A stretch of 48,280 bases of DNA from an uncultured Clostridia bacterium (lineage in GTDB: Bacteria; Bacillota; Clostridia; Oscillospirales; Ruminococcaceae): positions 1 through 48,280 of the forward strand of contig CALWZE010000080.1 of assembly GCA_944385925.1 (NCBI GenBank), read 5' to 3'. Positions 33,704-41,553 of the stretch are shown here, in pieces. A model generated the notes under the pieces. The model had not been told where the DNA came from. It was given only the letters and a program-made list of their open reading frames with translations, and ran no database searches. Every line of letters starts with the position of its first letter. The first letter of the stretch is position 1. The position numbers were made by a program, and so were the translations under genes.

Positions 33704-34090
33704 ATGACCATTGCGCAGGTAAGCCGGCAATACGGCATATCGGCGGACACGCTCCGTTACTACGAGAGGGCGGGACTTATTCCGCCTGTTGGACGCGGTG
33801 CGGGCGGCATACGAGATTACCGTGAGGAAGATCTGCGCTGGGTGGAGTTTATTCAATGCATGCGCAGTGCGGGTATGCCGGTTGAGACGCTCGCGCGATA
33901 TGTCGAGCTTGTGCGGCAGGGCGAGAAGACGGCGCAGAAAAGAAAAAGCCTGCTTGTGGAACAAAGAGACAAACTTGTTATCCAGATACAGCGGCTGAAC
34001 GAAGCGCTTGAGAAACTGAACGGAAAGATTATGCGCTACGATCAGCAACTTCTGAATACAGAGAAAAAACTGAATGGAGAGACGGATTAA
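33704..34090 (+). CDS. MerR family regulator (NmlR/AdhR-like), autoregulated
   Basis: A short MerR regulator of 128 residues: winged helix (MTIAQVSRQYGISADTLRYYERAGLIPP region, ~1-70) and a coiled-coil dimerisation helix (~75-120), with no separate ligand domain. No Cys lies in the usual metal-binding positions of CueR or ZntR, though one Cys (FIQCMRSAGM, ~52) is in the position used for redox or electrophile sensing by AdhR/NmlR-like proteins. AGGAGG precedes the ATG. The promoter has the 19-bp spacer with a MerR dyad, so it most likely controls itself and the directly joined reductase. Confidence 0.9.
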   Translation: MTIAQVSRQYGISADTLRYYERAGLIPPVGRGAGGIRDYREEDLRWVEFIQCMRSAGMPVETLARYVELVRQGEKTAQKRKSLLVEQRDKLVIQIQRLNEALEKLNGKIMRYDQQLLNTEKKLNGETD

Positions 34091-35239
34091 ATGATTAAGA
34101 GAACACTCGGACAAACAGGACTGGAGATCGGAGAAATTGGCCTGGGGTGCGAGGGCTTTGTCGGGAAGGACGAGCAGCATACCCGTGCATTGGTGGATGC
34201 AGCGCACAGGCTTGGAATAAACTATGTCGATCTGTACACGTCGGACCCGGACGCGAGGGTTAATTTCGGCAGAGCAATTGCCGGCAGACGGCAGGACTTT
34301 GTGCTTCAGGCGCATCTGTGCACGATCTGGAAAAACGGACAGTATAAGCGAACCCGTAAGATTGAGGAGGTGCGCAGCGGCTTTGAGGAAATGCTCGGGC
34401 AGCTGGGAACAGATTATCTTGAGATCGGCATGATTCACTATGTCGATTCCATGGAGGATTGGCGCGAGATTGTACAAGGCCCGGTAATGGCATATGCAAA
34501 AGAACTGAAGGCCACAGGAAAGATCGGACATATTGGCATAAGCAGCCATAACCCGGTGGTGGCGCTGGAAGCGGTCAAGAGCGGATTGATCGAGGTGTTG
34601 ATGTTCAGCGTCAACCCATGCTATGATCTGCTGCCTGCAAGCGAAGACGTTGAGCAGCTTTGGGCAGATGAGAGTTATGAGAAGCAGCTGGTCAATATGG
34701 ACCCGCAGCGCGAAGCGCTTTACGAAACCTGCCAGCGCGCAGGGGTGGGAATTACGGTCATGAAGGCATTTGGCGGCGGAGATCTGCTGGACGCCGCTTT
34801 ATCGCCTGCGGGCGTTGCGCTGACCAATTTGCAGTGCCTGCATTATGCACTGACCCGTCCGGGCGTTGTGACGGTGCTTTCGGGCGCGCATACGGTGGAG
34901 CAGCTGGAGGCGGACGCGGCCTATGAGACGGCCTGTGACGAGCAGAAGGATTATGCGGCTGCTTTTGCCGCCATGCCTAAAATCAGCTGGAAAGGCCACT
35001 GCATGTATTGCGGCCATTGCGCACCCTGCCCGGTGGGGATTGATGTTGCGGCGGTGACAAAGTTCCTCAACCTTGCAAAAGCGCAGGGAGAGGTTCCCGA
35101 AACGGTTCGGGAGCATTATGCACTGCTTGCGCATAAGGCGGGCGAGTGCGTCGGATGCGGCGGGTGTGAAACGCGCTGTCCTTTTGGGGTGCCCGTGCAG
35201 GAAAATATGCAGGCGGCAAAAGCGATTTTCGGACAGTAA
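34091..35239 (+). CDS. Aldo/keto reductase with C-terminal 4Fe-4S ferredoxin domain
   Basis: A 382-residue fusion of an AKR barrel (~1-280) and a ferredoxin-like tail (~295-382). The tail has CMYCGHCAPCP and CVGCGGCETRCP, ligands for two clusters. Of the AKR tetrad the Asp and Tyr are visible in YVDLYTSD and the His in MIHYVDS. At the place where Lys is expected the sequence reads VLQAHL, so the catalytic Lys appears to be replaced. This may be a normal trait of the subgroup. The ATG directly follows the MerR stop. Co-transcription with a redox/aldehyde-type MerR regulator suggests detoxification or disposal of reactive carbonyls, but the real donor could be reduced ferredoxin rather than NADPH. 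Confidence 0.88.
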   Translation: MIKRTLGQTGLEIGEIGLGCEGFVGKDEQHTRALVDAAHRLGINYVDLYTSDPDARVNFGRAIAGRRQDFVLQAHLCTIWKNGQYKRTRKIEEVRSGFEEMLGQLGTDYLEIGMIHYVDSMEDWREIVQGPVMAYAKELKATGKIGHIGISSHNPVVALEAVKSGLIEVLMFSVNPCYDLLPASEDVEQLWADESYEKQLVNMDPQREALYETCQRAGVGITVMKAFGGGDLLDAALSPAGVALTNLQCLHYALTRPGVVTVLSGAHTVEQLEADAAYETACDEQKDYAAAFAAMPKISWKGHCMYCGHCAPCPVGIDVAAVTKFLNLAKAQGEVPETVREHYALLAHKAGECVGCGGCETRCPFGVPVQENMQAAKAIFGQ

Positions 35240-35292
35240 GAGGTAAATCCCGGTTGTTTGAAATCAGTTTTTTAAAAGCGCCAGTGTTGCCG

Positions 35293-35329
35293 CCGTCATC
35301 TGAACATTTCAACACAATGACGGTCCTTT
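35293..35329 (+). terminator. Weak terminator after the AKR gene
   Basis: CCGTCAT (35293-35299) and ATGACGG (35317-35323) are perfect arms with a 17-base loop, followed by TCCTTTG. Confidence 0.45.
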
Positions 35330-35533
35330 GTGCCGGCGTGCGCGTGCCTCGCAGCAGCGGCGTATGGTGAAAGATCGTTGAGATGAACGGGGCACAACTA
35401 TTTTGGGCTTTGGATTTGGGACATGATAACCTTTCCAGGCTTCACAAACAAATGCAGAGGGTTTAAAAAGCGCTTTATTTGCCGGCTTTCATCAACACGC
35501 AAATGCAAAGCGGGTATATCCCGGAAAACAACC

Positions 35534-35563
35534 AAGAGCCCTGGCAAAGCCGGGACTCTTTTT
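35534..35563 (+). terminator. Orphan terminator
   Basis: AAGAGCCCTGGC (35534-35545) pairs with GCCGGGACTCTT (35549-35560) with one mismatch and one G-U, AAA loop, then a five-T run. No gene ends just upstream. Confidence 0.65.
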
Positions 35564-35845
35564 GGTACCGACAAGGCATATTATAAAAACCCGTGCAGCG
35601 GGGAATAAAAATCCTTTAGCAAGTGAAAGCAGCTTCCGCAACTAAAAGCAATTTGGTGCGGTATTTAAAAAGACTGCTTGATACAGACTAAAGCGGGGAG
35701 TGATGCAAAGGTTTGATCGGAGAATGGTTCAGCGTTTTTAATACCTTTATAGGCCGTCAAGGGTCTGTTTAACGGATGATTTGGATGGCCTGCATTGCAG
35801 GGCTTTGAACCGAAAATATAATGAGATATTTGGGAGCGAATGTGA

Positions 35846-36316
35846 ATGAGAAGAACTGACCGTCAGGTAAACGATCCGGTGAAAATCCGGGAAATCATAG
35901 AGGCGTGCCATTGCTGTCGTTTAGGGTTCAACGATAACGGAAAGGTGTATATCGTTCCCTTGAATTTTGGGTATGAGGAAACGGAAAACAAAAAATATCT
36001 GTATTTTCATGGCGCGCTGCAGGGGAGAAAAGTCGAGCTGATCAAGCGGGAAGGGCAGGCCGGATTCGAGATGGATACCGGCTACAAGCTTAACGCGGCA
36101 AAAGAGGCGTGCGGGTACGCCGCGGCTTTTCAAAGTATTATTGGCGCCGGCAATGTGTGCATGCTTGAAGAGACGGAAGAGAAAATCCACGCACTGCGCT
36201 GTATCATGTCCCATAATATCGGCAAAAGCGATTGGGAATTTCCGCTGGAAGCCGTAAAGAAAACGGCAGTTTTCAGACTTGAGATAACCGAGCTTTCCTG
36301 CAAGGAGCATAAGTGA
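35846..36316 (+). CDS. Pyridoxamine-phosphate-oxidase-fold flavoprotein, Nim-like
   Basis: A 156-residue split-barrel FMN-binding protein of the type annotated as 5-nitroimidazole reductase/antibiotic-resistance protein or PPOX-class flavoprotein. Typical parts are MRRTDRQVNDPVKIREIIEAC, YIVPLNFGYEE, YLYFHGALQGRKVEL and GAGNVCML. No membrane segment is present. GGAG lies nine bases before the ATG. Members reduce nitro groups or bind flavin; which applies cannot be seen. It is a single-gene unit convergent with the EamA gene, with a long perfect hairpin between them. Confidence 0.85.
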   Translation: MRRTDRQVNDPVKIREIIEACHCCRLGFNDNGKVYIVPLNFGYEETENKKYLYFHGALQGRKVELIKREGQAGFEMDTGYKLNAAKEACGYAAAFQSIIGAGNVCMLEETEEKIHALRCIMSHNIGKSDWEFPLEAVKKTAVFRLEITELSCKEHK

Positions 36317-36354
36317 AAGCAAAATCCGAACCGATCATCACAAGCGGGGAAATC

Positions 36355-36415
36355 AAAAAGGCCTCTGTTTGCCTGAAGCTGGTCTGCGGACCAGCTTCAG
36401 GCAAACAGAGGCCTT
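36355..36415 (-). terminator. 27-bp perfect inverted repeat between convergent genes
   Basis: Arms at 36358-36384 and 36389-36415 are fully complementary around a TGCG loop. On the minus strand the hairpin is followed by a five-T run (As at 36355-36359), so it terminates the EamA gene. It probably also blocks plus-strand readthrough, though no T-run follows on that side. Confidence 0.8.
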
Positions 36416-36442
36416 AGAAACAATTATAGCGTACCGTAAAAG

Positions 36443-37294
36443 TTATGGCTTTTGCGGCGAACTTCGTTTGGCGTCCAATACGCTGTGGAAAATAGAGGCG
36501 CTCAGAACAAGAATCCCGCCGGCAATAGCGTAAAATCCAATTTTTTCTCCGTAAAAGATAGCTACCCATACCGGATTGAGGATAGGCTCAAGCGCACTCA
36601 GGAACACGACGGACAAAGGGCTGACCCGCCGGATGCCGTATTCCAGCAGCAGATAGGCAAGACCGAGCTGCACAGCGCCCAGGATAAGGATATAACCGAT
36701 CACAGGCAGGGTGAAAACAGTTTCCTGCAAAAGACTGGGCAAGCCGAGAAGGACGCTTAAAAGAAAGCCGAAAAAGCTGGCGTCATCCGGCCGTGCTTCA
36801 GGCAGGGAGTTAACATAGAGCATCAGCGCGAAAAATACACCGGAGAGCAGTGCAAGAAGGTTTCCGAGCATATTGCCGCCGCCCAAATTATCCAGACAGC
36901 ACAGCGCGACCCCGCCGATAATTACAAAAGCGGTCAGCATACTGGTCATTGGCGGGCGGCGGCGAGTATGTATCCAGGAAAACAGCACGACAAAAAGCGG
37001 TGCAGAATATTGCAGCAAAATCGCATTTGCAGAGGTGGTGTATTTAGTAGCAAGGGTAAACAGAATGCTGTTGGCCGCAAAACTGGCTCCGGCGATGATT
37101 ACATATGCATTCAACCGGATCTTTACGCTCTTGCGCACCGAAGCTTTTAATCCGAGCGCAATCAGACAGCGGCCTGCGTTGATGCTCATGGCCGACCAGG
37201 GGATCAGCTTAATAAACAGTCCGCCCAGGCTCCAAAGCAATGCTGTCGACAGAACGGCAGCGTAGCCTTTAATCATTTCTTTTTTGCGCGTCAT
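36443..37294 (-). CDS. EamA/DMT family transporter
   Basis: A 283-residue membrane protein with about ten helices in two EamA repeats. Recognisable parts are GYAAVLSTALLWSLGGLFIKL at the start of repeat one and AYLLLEYGIRRVSPLSVVFLSALEPILNPVWVAIFYGE in repeat two, the usual Glu/Pro-containing region. The start is the ATG at 37294, with AAAGGCG before it; a longer frame to 37525 is AT-rich with no ribosome binding site. Family members export amino acids or other metabolites. The substrate is unknown. It ends at the large inverted repeat. Confidence 0.88.
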   Translation of the reverse strand: MTRKKEMIKGYAAVLSTALLWSLGGLFIKLIPWSAMSINAGRCLIALGLKASVRKSVKIRLNAYVIIAGASFAANSILFTLATKYTTSANAILLQYSAPLFVVLFSWIHTRRRPPMTSMLTAFVIIGGVALCCLDNLGGGNMLGNLLALLSGVFFALMLYVNSLPEARPDDASFFGFLLSVLLGLPSLLQETVFTLPVIGYILILGAVQLGLAYLLLEYGIRRVSPLSVVFLSALEPILNPVWVAIFYGEKIGFYAIAGGILVLSASIFHSVLDAKRSSPQKP

Positions 37295-37543
37295 GATGCA
37301 TTCGCCTTTCTTGATAAAAAGAGTTTGGAAAAGCGCAGAAAACGGCTGCGCAGAAAAAACGGAGAACAGGTGGCTTGTAATATTGAAAAAGGAGAAAAGT
37401 GCAGCATAACGAGGCGTTATCAGCTTCTGCCCCGTATCCGCATGAGTGTTGTTCCGGCGATTTAGTATTAAAAACAGCGCCCATCTAAAAAAGTGTGCGA
37501 TTCTTGTGAGCGGCATACCCGGCATTTTTTCTTTTCAGCCAGC

Positions 37544-37578
37544 AAAAAACCGGAGCAAGCATCACGCTTGCTCCGGTT
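37544..37578 (-). terminator. Terminator of the tRNA-Gly/tRNA-Arg unit
   Basis: ACCGGAGCAAGC (37549-37560) and GCTTGCTCCGGT (37566-37577) are perfect arms; on the minus strand a six-T run follows (As at 37544-37549). Confidence 0.88.
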
Positions 37579-37655
<77 letters not shown>

Positions 37656-37703
37656 GTAAACGCAGGCAATGAAAAGCGGCAAGCCCGGCGGCCCGCCGCA
37701 ATC

Positions 37704-37777
37704 TGGAGCGGGTGATGGGAATCGAACCCACGTATCCAGCTTGGAAGGCTGGTGTTCTACCATTGAACTACACCCGC
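37704..37777 (-). tRNA. tRNA-Gly (anticodon TCC)
   Basis: 74 bases with encoded CCA. Acceptor GCGGGTG pairs with CACCCGC, anticodon stem CCAGC/GCTGG with loop CTTCCAA (TCC), T loop TTCGATT. It is upstream of tRNA-Arg on the same strand. Confidence 0.95.
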
Positions 37778-37811
37778 AGGCATCAACATCGCTCATTTAA
37801 ACGACTTAGTT

Positions 37812-37841
37812 ATTATAGCAACTGACTATGAGCTTTGTCAA
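37812..37841 (-). promoter_or_regulatory. Consensus promoter of the tRNA-Gly/tRNA-Arg unit
   Basis: On the minus strand TTGACA (37836-37841), 18 bases, TATAAT (37812-37817), the same layout as the tRNA-Leu promoter. Confidence 0.85.
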
Positions 37842-37861
37842 CCTGAAATTTGATTTTGATG

Positions 37862-37911
37862 AAAAAATAAAAAGCTGAAGAACAAAAACAGGGGTTTTTA
37901 TTTCTTCAGCT
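37862..37911 (-). terminator. Terminator overlapping the end of mgsA
   Basis: On the minus strand AGCTGAAGAA pairs with TTCTTCAGCT (plus 37902-37911 and 37873-37882), then TTTTATTTTTTC. The 5' arm includes the last codons of mgsA. Confidence 0.8.
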
Positions 37912-38338
37912 CCATCACGTTGCGGGGATATTCCTCATTCATATAGTGCGAAGTGATCAGAAAATCTGCCGTCGCCTCATTGTTGGCAATGGGAATATCA
38001 AACACCTGTGCGATACGCAGCAAAGCTTTGACATCCGGATCATGAGGATGTGCAGACAGCGGATCGGAAAAGAAAATCAGAATATCGATCTTTCCCTCGA
38101 CGATGCGCGCGCCGATTTGCTGATCTCCGCCAAGCGGGCCGCTGTTGAAACCGCGAACCGGAAGCCCTGTCGCTTCGGAAATCAGGGACGCCGTCGTACC
38201 GGTGCCAACCAGAAAATGCTTTTCCAGAATTTGCTTATTGGTTTTGCACCATTCAATCATAGCGGGTTTCAGATTGTCGTGCGCGATCAACGCGATGTTT
38301 TTCTGCTTTTTCATCGGACTTAAAGTAATTGTGTTCAT
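37898..38338 (-). CDS. mgsA: Methylglyoxal synthase
   Basis: Converts dihydroxyacetone phosphate to methylglyoxal and phosphate, a glycolytic overflow path. The 146-residue protein carries the family active-site parts: HDNLKP (His), GTGTTASLI (phosphate loop), [13 protein letters not shown] (catalytic Asp) and [15 protein letters not shown] (His and Asp). AAAGGAGAAGGAG lies before the ATG. It is a single-gene unit with a good promoter and a terminator that overlaps the stop. Since methylglyoxal is a reactive aldehyde, the aldo/keto reductase at 34.1-35.2 kb is a conceivable partner, but nothing direct links them. Confidence 0.96.
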   Translation of the reverse strand: MNTITLSPMKKQKNIALIAHDNLKPAMIEWCKTNKQILEKHFLVGTGTTASLISEATGLPVRGFNSGPLGGDQQIGARIVEGKIDILIFFSDPLSAHPHDPDVKALLRIAQVFDIPIANNEATADFLITSHYMNEEYPRNVMELKK

Positions 38339-38380
38339 CTCCTTCTCCTTTCTTTATAGACTCGGCCTTAACCTGCCTTT

Positions 38381-38409
38381 ATTATACCGTATGTCGGCGA
38401 ATTTGACAA
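38381..38409 (-). promoter_or_regulatory. Promoter of mgsA
   Basis: On the minus strand TTGTCA (38404-38409), 17 bases, TATAAT (38381-38386). Confidence 0.75.
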
Positions 38410-38607
38410 GAGTATAATTAAAAAAATATAAATAATGCACAGAAAATTATTTGAAGATGTGGAAATACGTCGATCGTTATTATACAATATAAGCACAGGT
38501 GCACAGAAGCCACAGGTTCTGCGCCTGAAACCAGGGAGAAACATTTTATATTATTCTGAACAGAAACAAGGCCGACAGGATTAACAGTTAAACGGAGAAG
38601 CGAATAA

Positions 38608-39792
38608 ATGAAAATACTAATTGCAAGCGACTGGTATAAACCGGTCATCAATGGAGTAGTGACCTCGGTACTGAATCTGGAAAAAGAACTGCGGAATAAA
38701 GGTCATGAGGTTCGGATTTTGACATTGGCTCAAAAAGATGGGTGTGAACCGGATGAAAGAGTGTATTATCTGCGATCCTTCGACGCGCATTACATCTATC
38801 CAAACGCGCGAATAGCGCCGCGAATCAGCAAAACAATGCTGGAAAAAATTGCGGCGTGGGGGCCTGAAGTTGTCCATACCCAATGTGAATTCAGCACCTT
38901 TGGCCCCGCGCTGCGAATTGCCGCGCGAACCGGCGCACCGGTCATCCACACCTATCACACGGTATATGAAAACTATACCCATTACTTTTCTCCAAGCAAA
39001 GCGATTGGAAGAAAAATGGTGATCGGTTTTACCCGCCGTACGCTGCGCAAAACGGACGCTGTGATCGCGCCGACTGCCAAGGTCGCCCGCATGCTGAAAG
39101 GCTACGGAGTCACGCAGAGCCTGCATGTTATTCCGACGGGGCTGGAACTGGAAAAGTTCAGCGCCGTGCGGGATGAGGCGGAAAACCGGCAGTTGAGAGA
39201 AGAACTGGGCATTAGCTGTGAGAATCGGATCCTCCTGTGCCTTGGACGGCTTGCAAAGGAGAAGCGGGTGGAGGAACTGATTGACTTTGCGGCGCGCATG
39301 CAGGACGAAAAGCTGACCCTGCTTATAGTAGGCGGCGGGCCGGACGAGCTTCGCCTGCGCGGACTTGCTGCCGGTGTGCGGACAAAGACCCAGATTCTCT
39401 TTACGGGAATGGTCAATCCGCAGGAGACAAGGCGTTATTACCATCTGGCGGACCTGTTTGTCAGCGCATCGCAAAGCGAGACGCAGGGGCTGACCTATAT
39501 CGAGGCGCTTGCGAACGGGCTTCCGGCGCTGTGCCGTGAGGACGAGTGTCTGGACGGCGTCGTCGTGCCCGGCATGAATGGGTATCAGTACCGCACATAC
39601 GAGGAGTTTGTTGCTTTTCTGAAAGAAATTTTGAGCGACGATCAAATGCGCTCGCAGATGGCCGGAAGAGCATACAGGCACGCGGTGGATAATTTTTCCG
39701 CGGAAGTCTTTGCACAGCGCGCGGAAATGGTCTATCGTGCGGCGATTGCGGGAAAAAACATTCGCAAAGCTGCCGTCGCAACCGCAGGTTGA
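38608..39792 (+). CDS. Family 4 glycosyltransferase, glycolipid-synthase-like
   Basis: A 394-residue GT-B fold glycosyltransferase. The N-terminus (MKILIASDWYKPVINGVVTSVLNLEKEL) and HTYHTVYENYTHYF resemble GT4 enzymes that glucosylate diacylglycerol in Gram-positives. The C-terminal GT4 nucleotide-sugar motif is SQSETQGLTYIEALANGLPAL, with the Glu pair at the start and middle (residues ~290-310). A Lys/Arg-rich surface (FTRRTLRKTDA) suits membrane association. GGAGAAG lies before the ATG. It stands next to mgsA and a membrane HTH protein without an obvious pathway partner. A role in membrane glycolipid synthesis is inferred from the resemblance; other GT4 acceptors are possible. Confidence 0.87.
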   Translation: MKILIASDWYKPVINGVVTSVLNLEKELRNKGHEVRILTLAQKDGCEPDERVYYLRSFDAHYIYPNARIAPRISKTMLEKIAAWGPEVVHTQCEFSTFGPALRIAARTGAPVIHTYHTVYENYTHYFSPSKAIGRKMVIGFTRRTLRKTDAVIAPTAKVARMLKGYGVTQSLHVIPTGLELEKFSAVRDEAENRQLREELGISCENRILLCLGRLAKEKRVEELIDFAARMQDEKLTLLIVGGGPDELRLRGLAAGVRTKTQILFTGMVNPQETRRYYHLADLFVSASQSETQGLTYIEALANGLPALCREDECLDGVVVPGMNGYQYRTYEEFVAFLKEILSDDQMRSQMAGRAYRHAVDNFSAEVFAQRAEMVYRAAIAGKNIRKAAVATAG

Positions 39793-39885
39793 CAAAAAAG
39801 AAACGTCCGGTTGGTTGTTTTTTGAACCTCTGTTCGGGCAGAATGACAGTAACAGAGCACTGCACAGACAAAAAGGAGGTTACAA

Positions 39886-41040
39886 ATGACAACAGGTGAA
39901 AAGATCGCGCAGCTCAGACGATTAAAGGAAATCAGTCAGGAGGAACTGGCAGAAAAGCTGGGGATTTCCCGTCAGGCGGTTTCCAAATGGGAAGCGGGCA
40001 CAGCCACGCCGAGCACCGACAATTTTAAGGAATTGAGCAGGCTGTTCGGCGTATCGGTGGATGAGCTGCTGTATCCCGATGATATAGAGGTAAAAGCCGA
40101 TGCTGAAACCTCGAATGAGGCCAAGCTGAGCAGCAAAAAAGAAAACGCCCGGCCTGCCGGTTTTTGGAAGCGATATAAAACGGCAATCATCGGGGTTTGC
40201 GGCTGCGCGGCGGCGGTTTGGCTGATTGTGCTGCAAATACAGTTGTTCAGCCTCGGCCGGGAACTGGATCGGGTTCGCGAGATTGCGCAAAATGCGGGAG
40301 GCGTGGTGACGATCCCGCAGTATATCCCCACCCAGGACAGCCAGCTGACGGATTGGAATGTCAGTGTCTCGGACTATGACCCGCAGCAGGGCCAAATTAC
40401 CCTTGAGTTTCAGGCAACGCCGGAAACTTACAGTGAAAATACACAGGCATCTTTCAGCATAAAGGACAAAACAGGCAGCATTGCCTGCGAAGCAATCCTG
40501 GAAAACGGGAGCTTTTATGCACAGGCCAGTTTGCTGATTGATGATTTGCAGGAACCTGATTTATACCTCATGCTGACAGAGGGCGGGGAGGTCAAAAACA
40601 TTTACGTGCAGAGTTTGCAGGAGATGTTTACCTATTTCAGGCTGCAATGCGACGGCCATCTTGAGCATATGAACAGAACCGGTCAGAGATGGGAAGCGAC
40701 AGTGGGCGTTATGGTCGTGAACCAGTCCTTTTATAACAGCATGTACGATTCGGAGTTGGAAAAGTGGAGAGCGTATCCCGTCAGCGGTTCGGTGACCCTT
40801 TACGCCGATGGAAAGGAGATAAGCCGCCAGCAGCTGGATTTCGGAAACGATAAGACCGATGGTTCCGACCAGGCGGCAGATTTGAATGCAGCACAGGAGG
40901 CCGCGGGCGAAACAGTTTATTTCACCCATTTCAGCGGTGAGTTTGAGGAAAATCCGTCCGAGGTGTGGTTCGAGTATGAGGTTGTTGATAATTTCAAGCA
41001 CGGCTATACCGGCCGCATAGACACATCCTGGGTCGGATAA
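39886..41040 (+). CDS. XRE-family HTH protein with membrane helix and external domain
   Basis: A 384-residue protein with an N-terminal Cro/C1-type HTH (TGEKIAQLRRLKEISQEEL and AEKLGISRQAVSKWEAGTA, ~3-60), a basic linker, one membrane helix (~97-120) and an external part of ~260 residues with strand-rich sequence and no recognised domain. Positive charges before the helix place the HTH inside and the long C-terminal part outside. Such proteins are known in Firmicutes as possible one-component membrane regulators. AAGGAGG precedes the ATG. It is upstream of another protein of similar topology (41554-43650) but has its own terminator at 41169-41211. Confidence 0.85.
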   Translation: MTTGEKIAQLRRLKEISQEELAEKLGISRQAVSKWEAGTATPSTDNFKELSRLFGVSVDELLYPDDIEVKADAETSNEAKLSSKKENARPAGFWKRYKTAIIGVCGCAAAVWLIVLQIQLFSLGRELDRVREIAQNAGGVVTIPQYIPTQDSQLTDWNVSVSDYDPQQGQITLEFQATPETYSENTQASFSIKDKTGSIACEAILENGSFYAQASLLIDDLQEPDLYLMLTEGGEVKNIYVQSLQEMFTYFRLQCDGHLEHMNRTGQRWEATVGVMVVNQSFYNSMYDSELEKWRAYPVSGSVTLYADGKEISRQQLDFGNDKTDGSDQAADLNAAQEAAGETVYFTHFSGEFEENPSEVWFEYEVVDNFKHGYTGRIDTSWVG

Positions 41041-41456
41041 TGGAAAAAACGCTCCTTGTTGAGTGCGAAGAAGCCGGCGCTGATGTCCGCAGGCCGGACT
41101 GAAAAAGCATCTTATAGGACCTGTTAAAACAATTTGCCCGAAGAAATTACGGGGCTGCAGATAAGCGGCAAATAAGCGGAGGACGCAGAAGTCTCTCCGC
41201 TTATTTGTTTGTTTCAAAACTGTCGTAAGCAAATTAAGTAAAGTATCTGTTTCCATAACTGAAAGAGACGTTAAATAATGATTTTTACAACAGGGCTCAT
41301 ATTCGACATTATATGGAAAACACACTTGAAAACAGGGAGAAATCTTGGTAAAATAAACTTTATTGATGAAAAGCTTTGAAAACATCGGCATTTGGGTGTA
41401 GATCCTCTTGGATTGTACCCGGGTTTTGGCGATATTGATAAAAAGTTGGAAGATAT
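41041..41456. other. Intergenic stretch between two membrane regulator-like genes
   Basis: No gene is supported. It contains a terminator (41169-41211) and a wobble-containing hairpin GGGTGTA-ATCC/GGAT-TGTACCC (41394-41420) 36 bases before the next promoter. The remainder is AT-rich. Confidence 0.5.
41169..41211 (+). terminator. Terminator of the HTH-membrane gene
   Basis: CAAATAAGCGGAG (41169-41181) and CTCCGCTTATTTG (41195-41207) are perfect 13-base arms with a 13-base loop, followed by TTTG-type T-rich sequence. Confidence 0.75.
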
Positions 41457-41485
41457 TTTACTTTTGTTCCAAAAGAGTATACAAT
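41457..41485 (+). promoter_or_regulatory. Promoter of the sigma-like/LRR gene
   Basis: TTTACT (41457-41462), 17 bases, TACAAT (41480-41485). Confidence 0.5.
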
Positions 41486-41553
41486 GGAATCAGATGTAGT
41501 TTAACGGTTAAAACCCTAACAAGTATTCTATAGAATCACGAGGAAGGTAAAGT

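Larger units (their letters stand above)
35240..35845. other. 600-bp stretch with an orphan terminator and no clear gene
   Basis: No convincing reading frame is present. There is a weak terminator-like hairpin at 35293-35329 and a better one at 35534-35563 that belongs to no recognised gene. A small RNA or a decayed gene between 35330 and 35533 is possible. Confidence 0.45.

Noticed and set aside
35423-35608. 61-codon plus-strand frame in the gap after the AKR gene
   Set aside because: It reads across the orphan terminator and lacks a ribosome binding site and any recognisable sequence.
41040-41102. 20-codon frame overlapping the stop of the HTH-membrane gene
   Set aside because: Too short, no family, and no ribosome binding site beyond chance; the ATG overlap with TAA is likely accidental.
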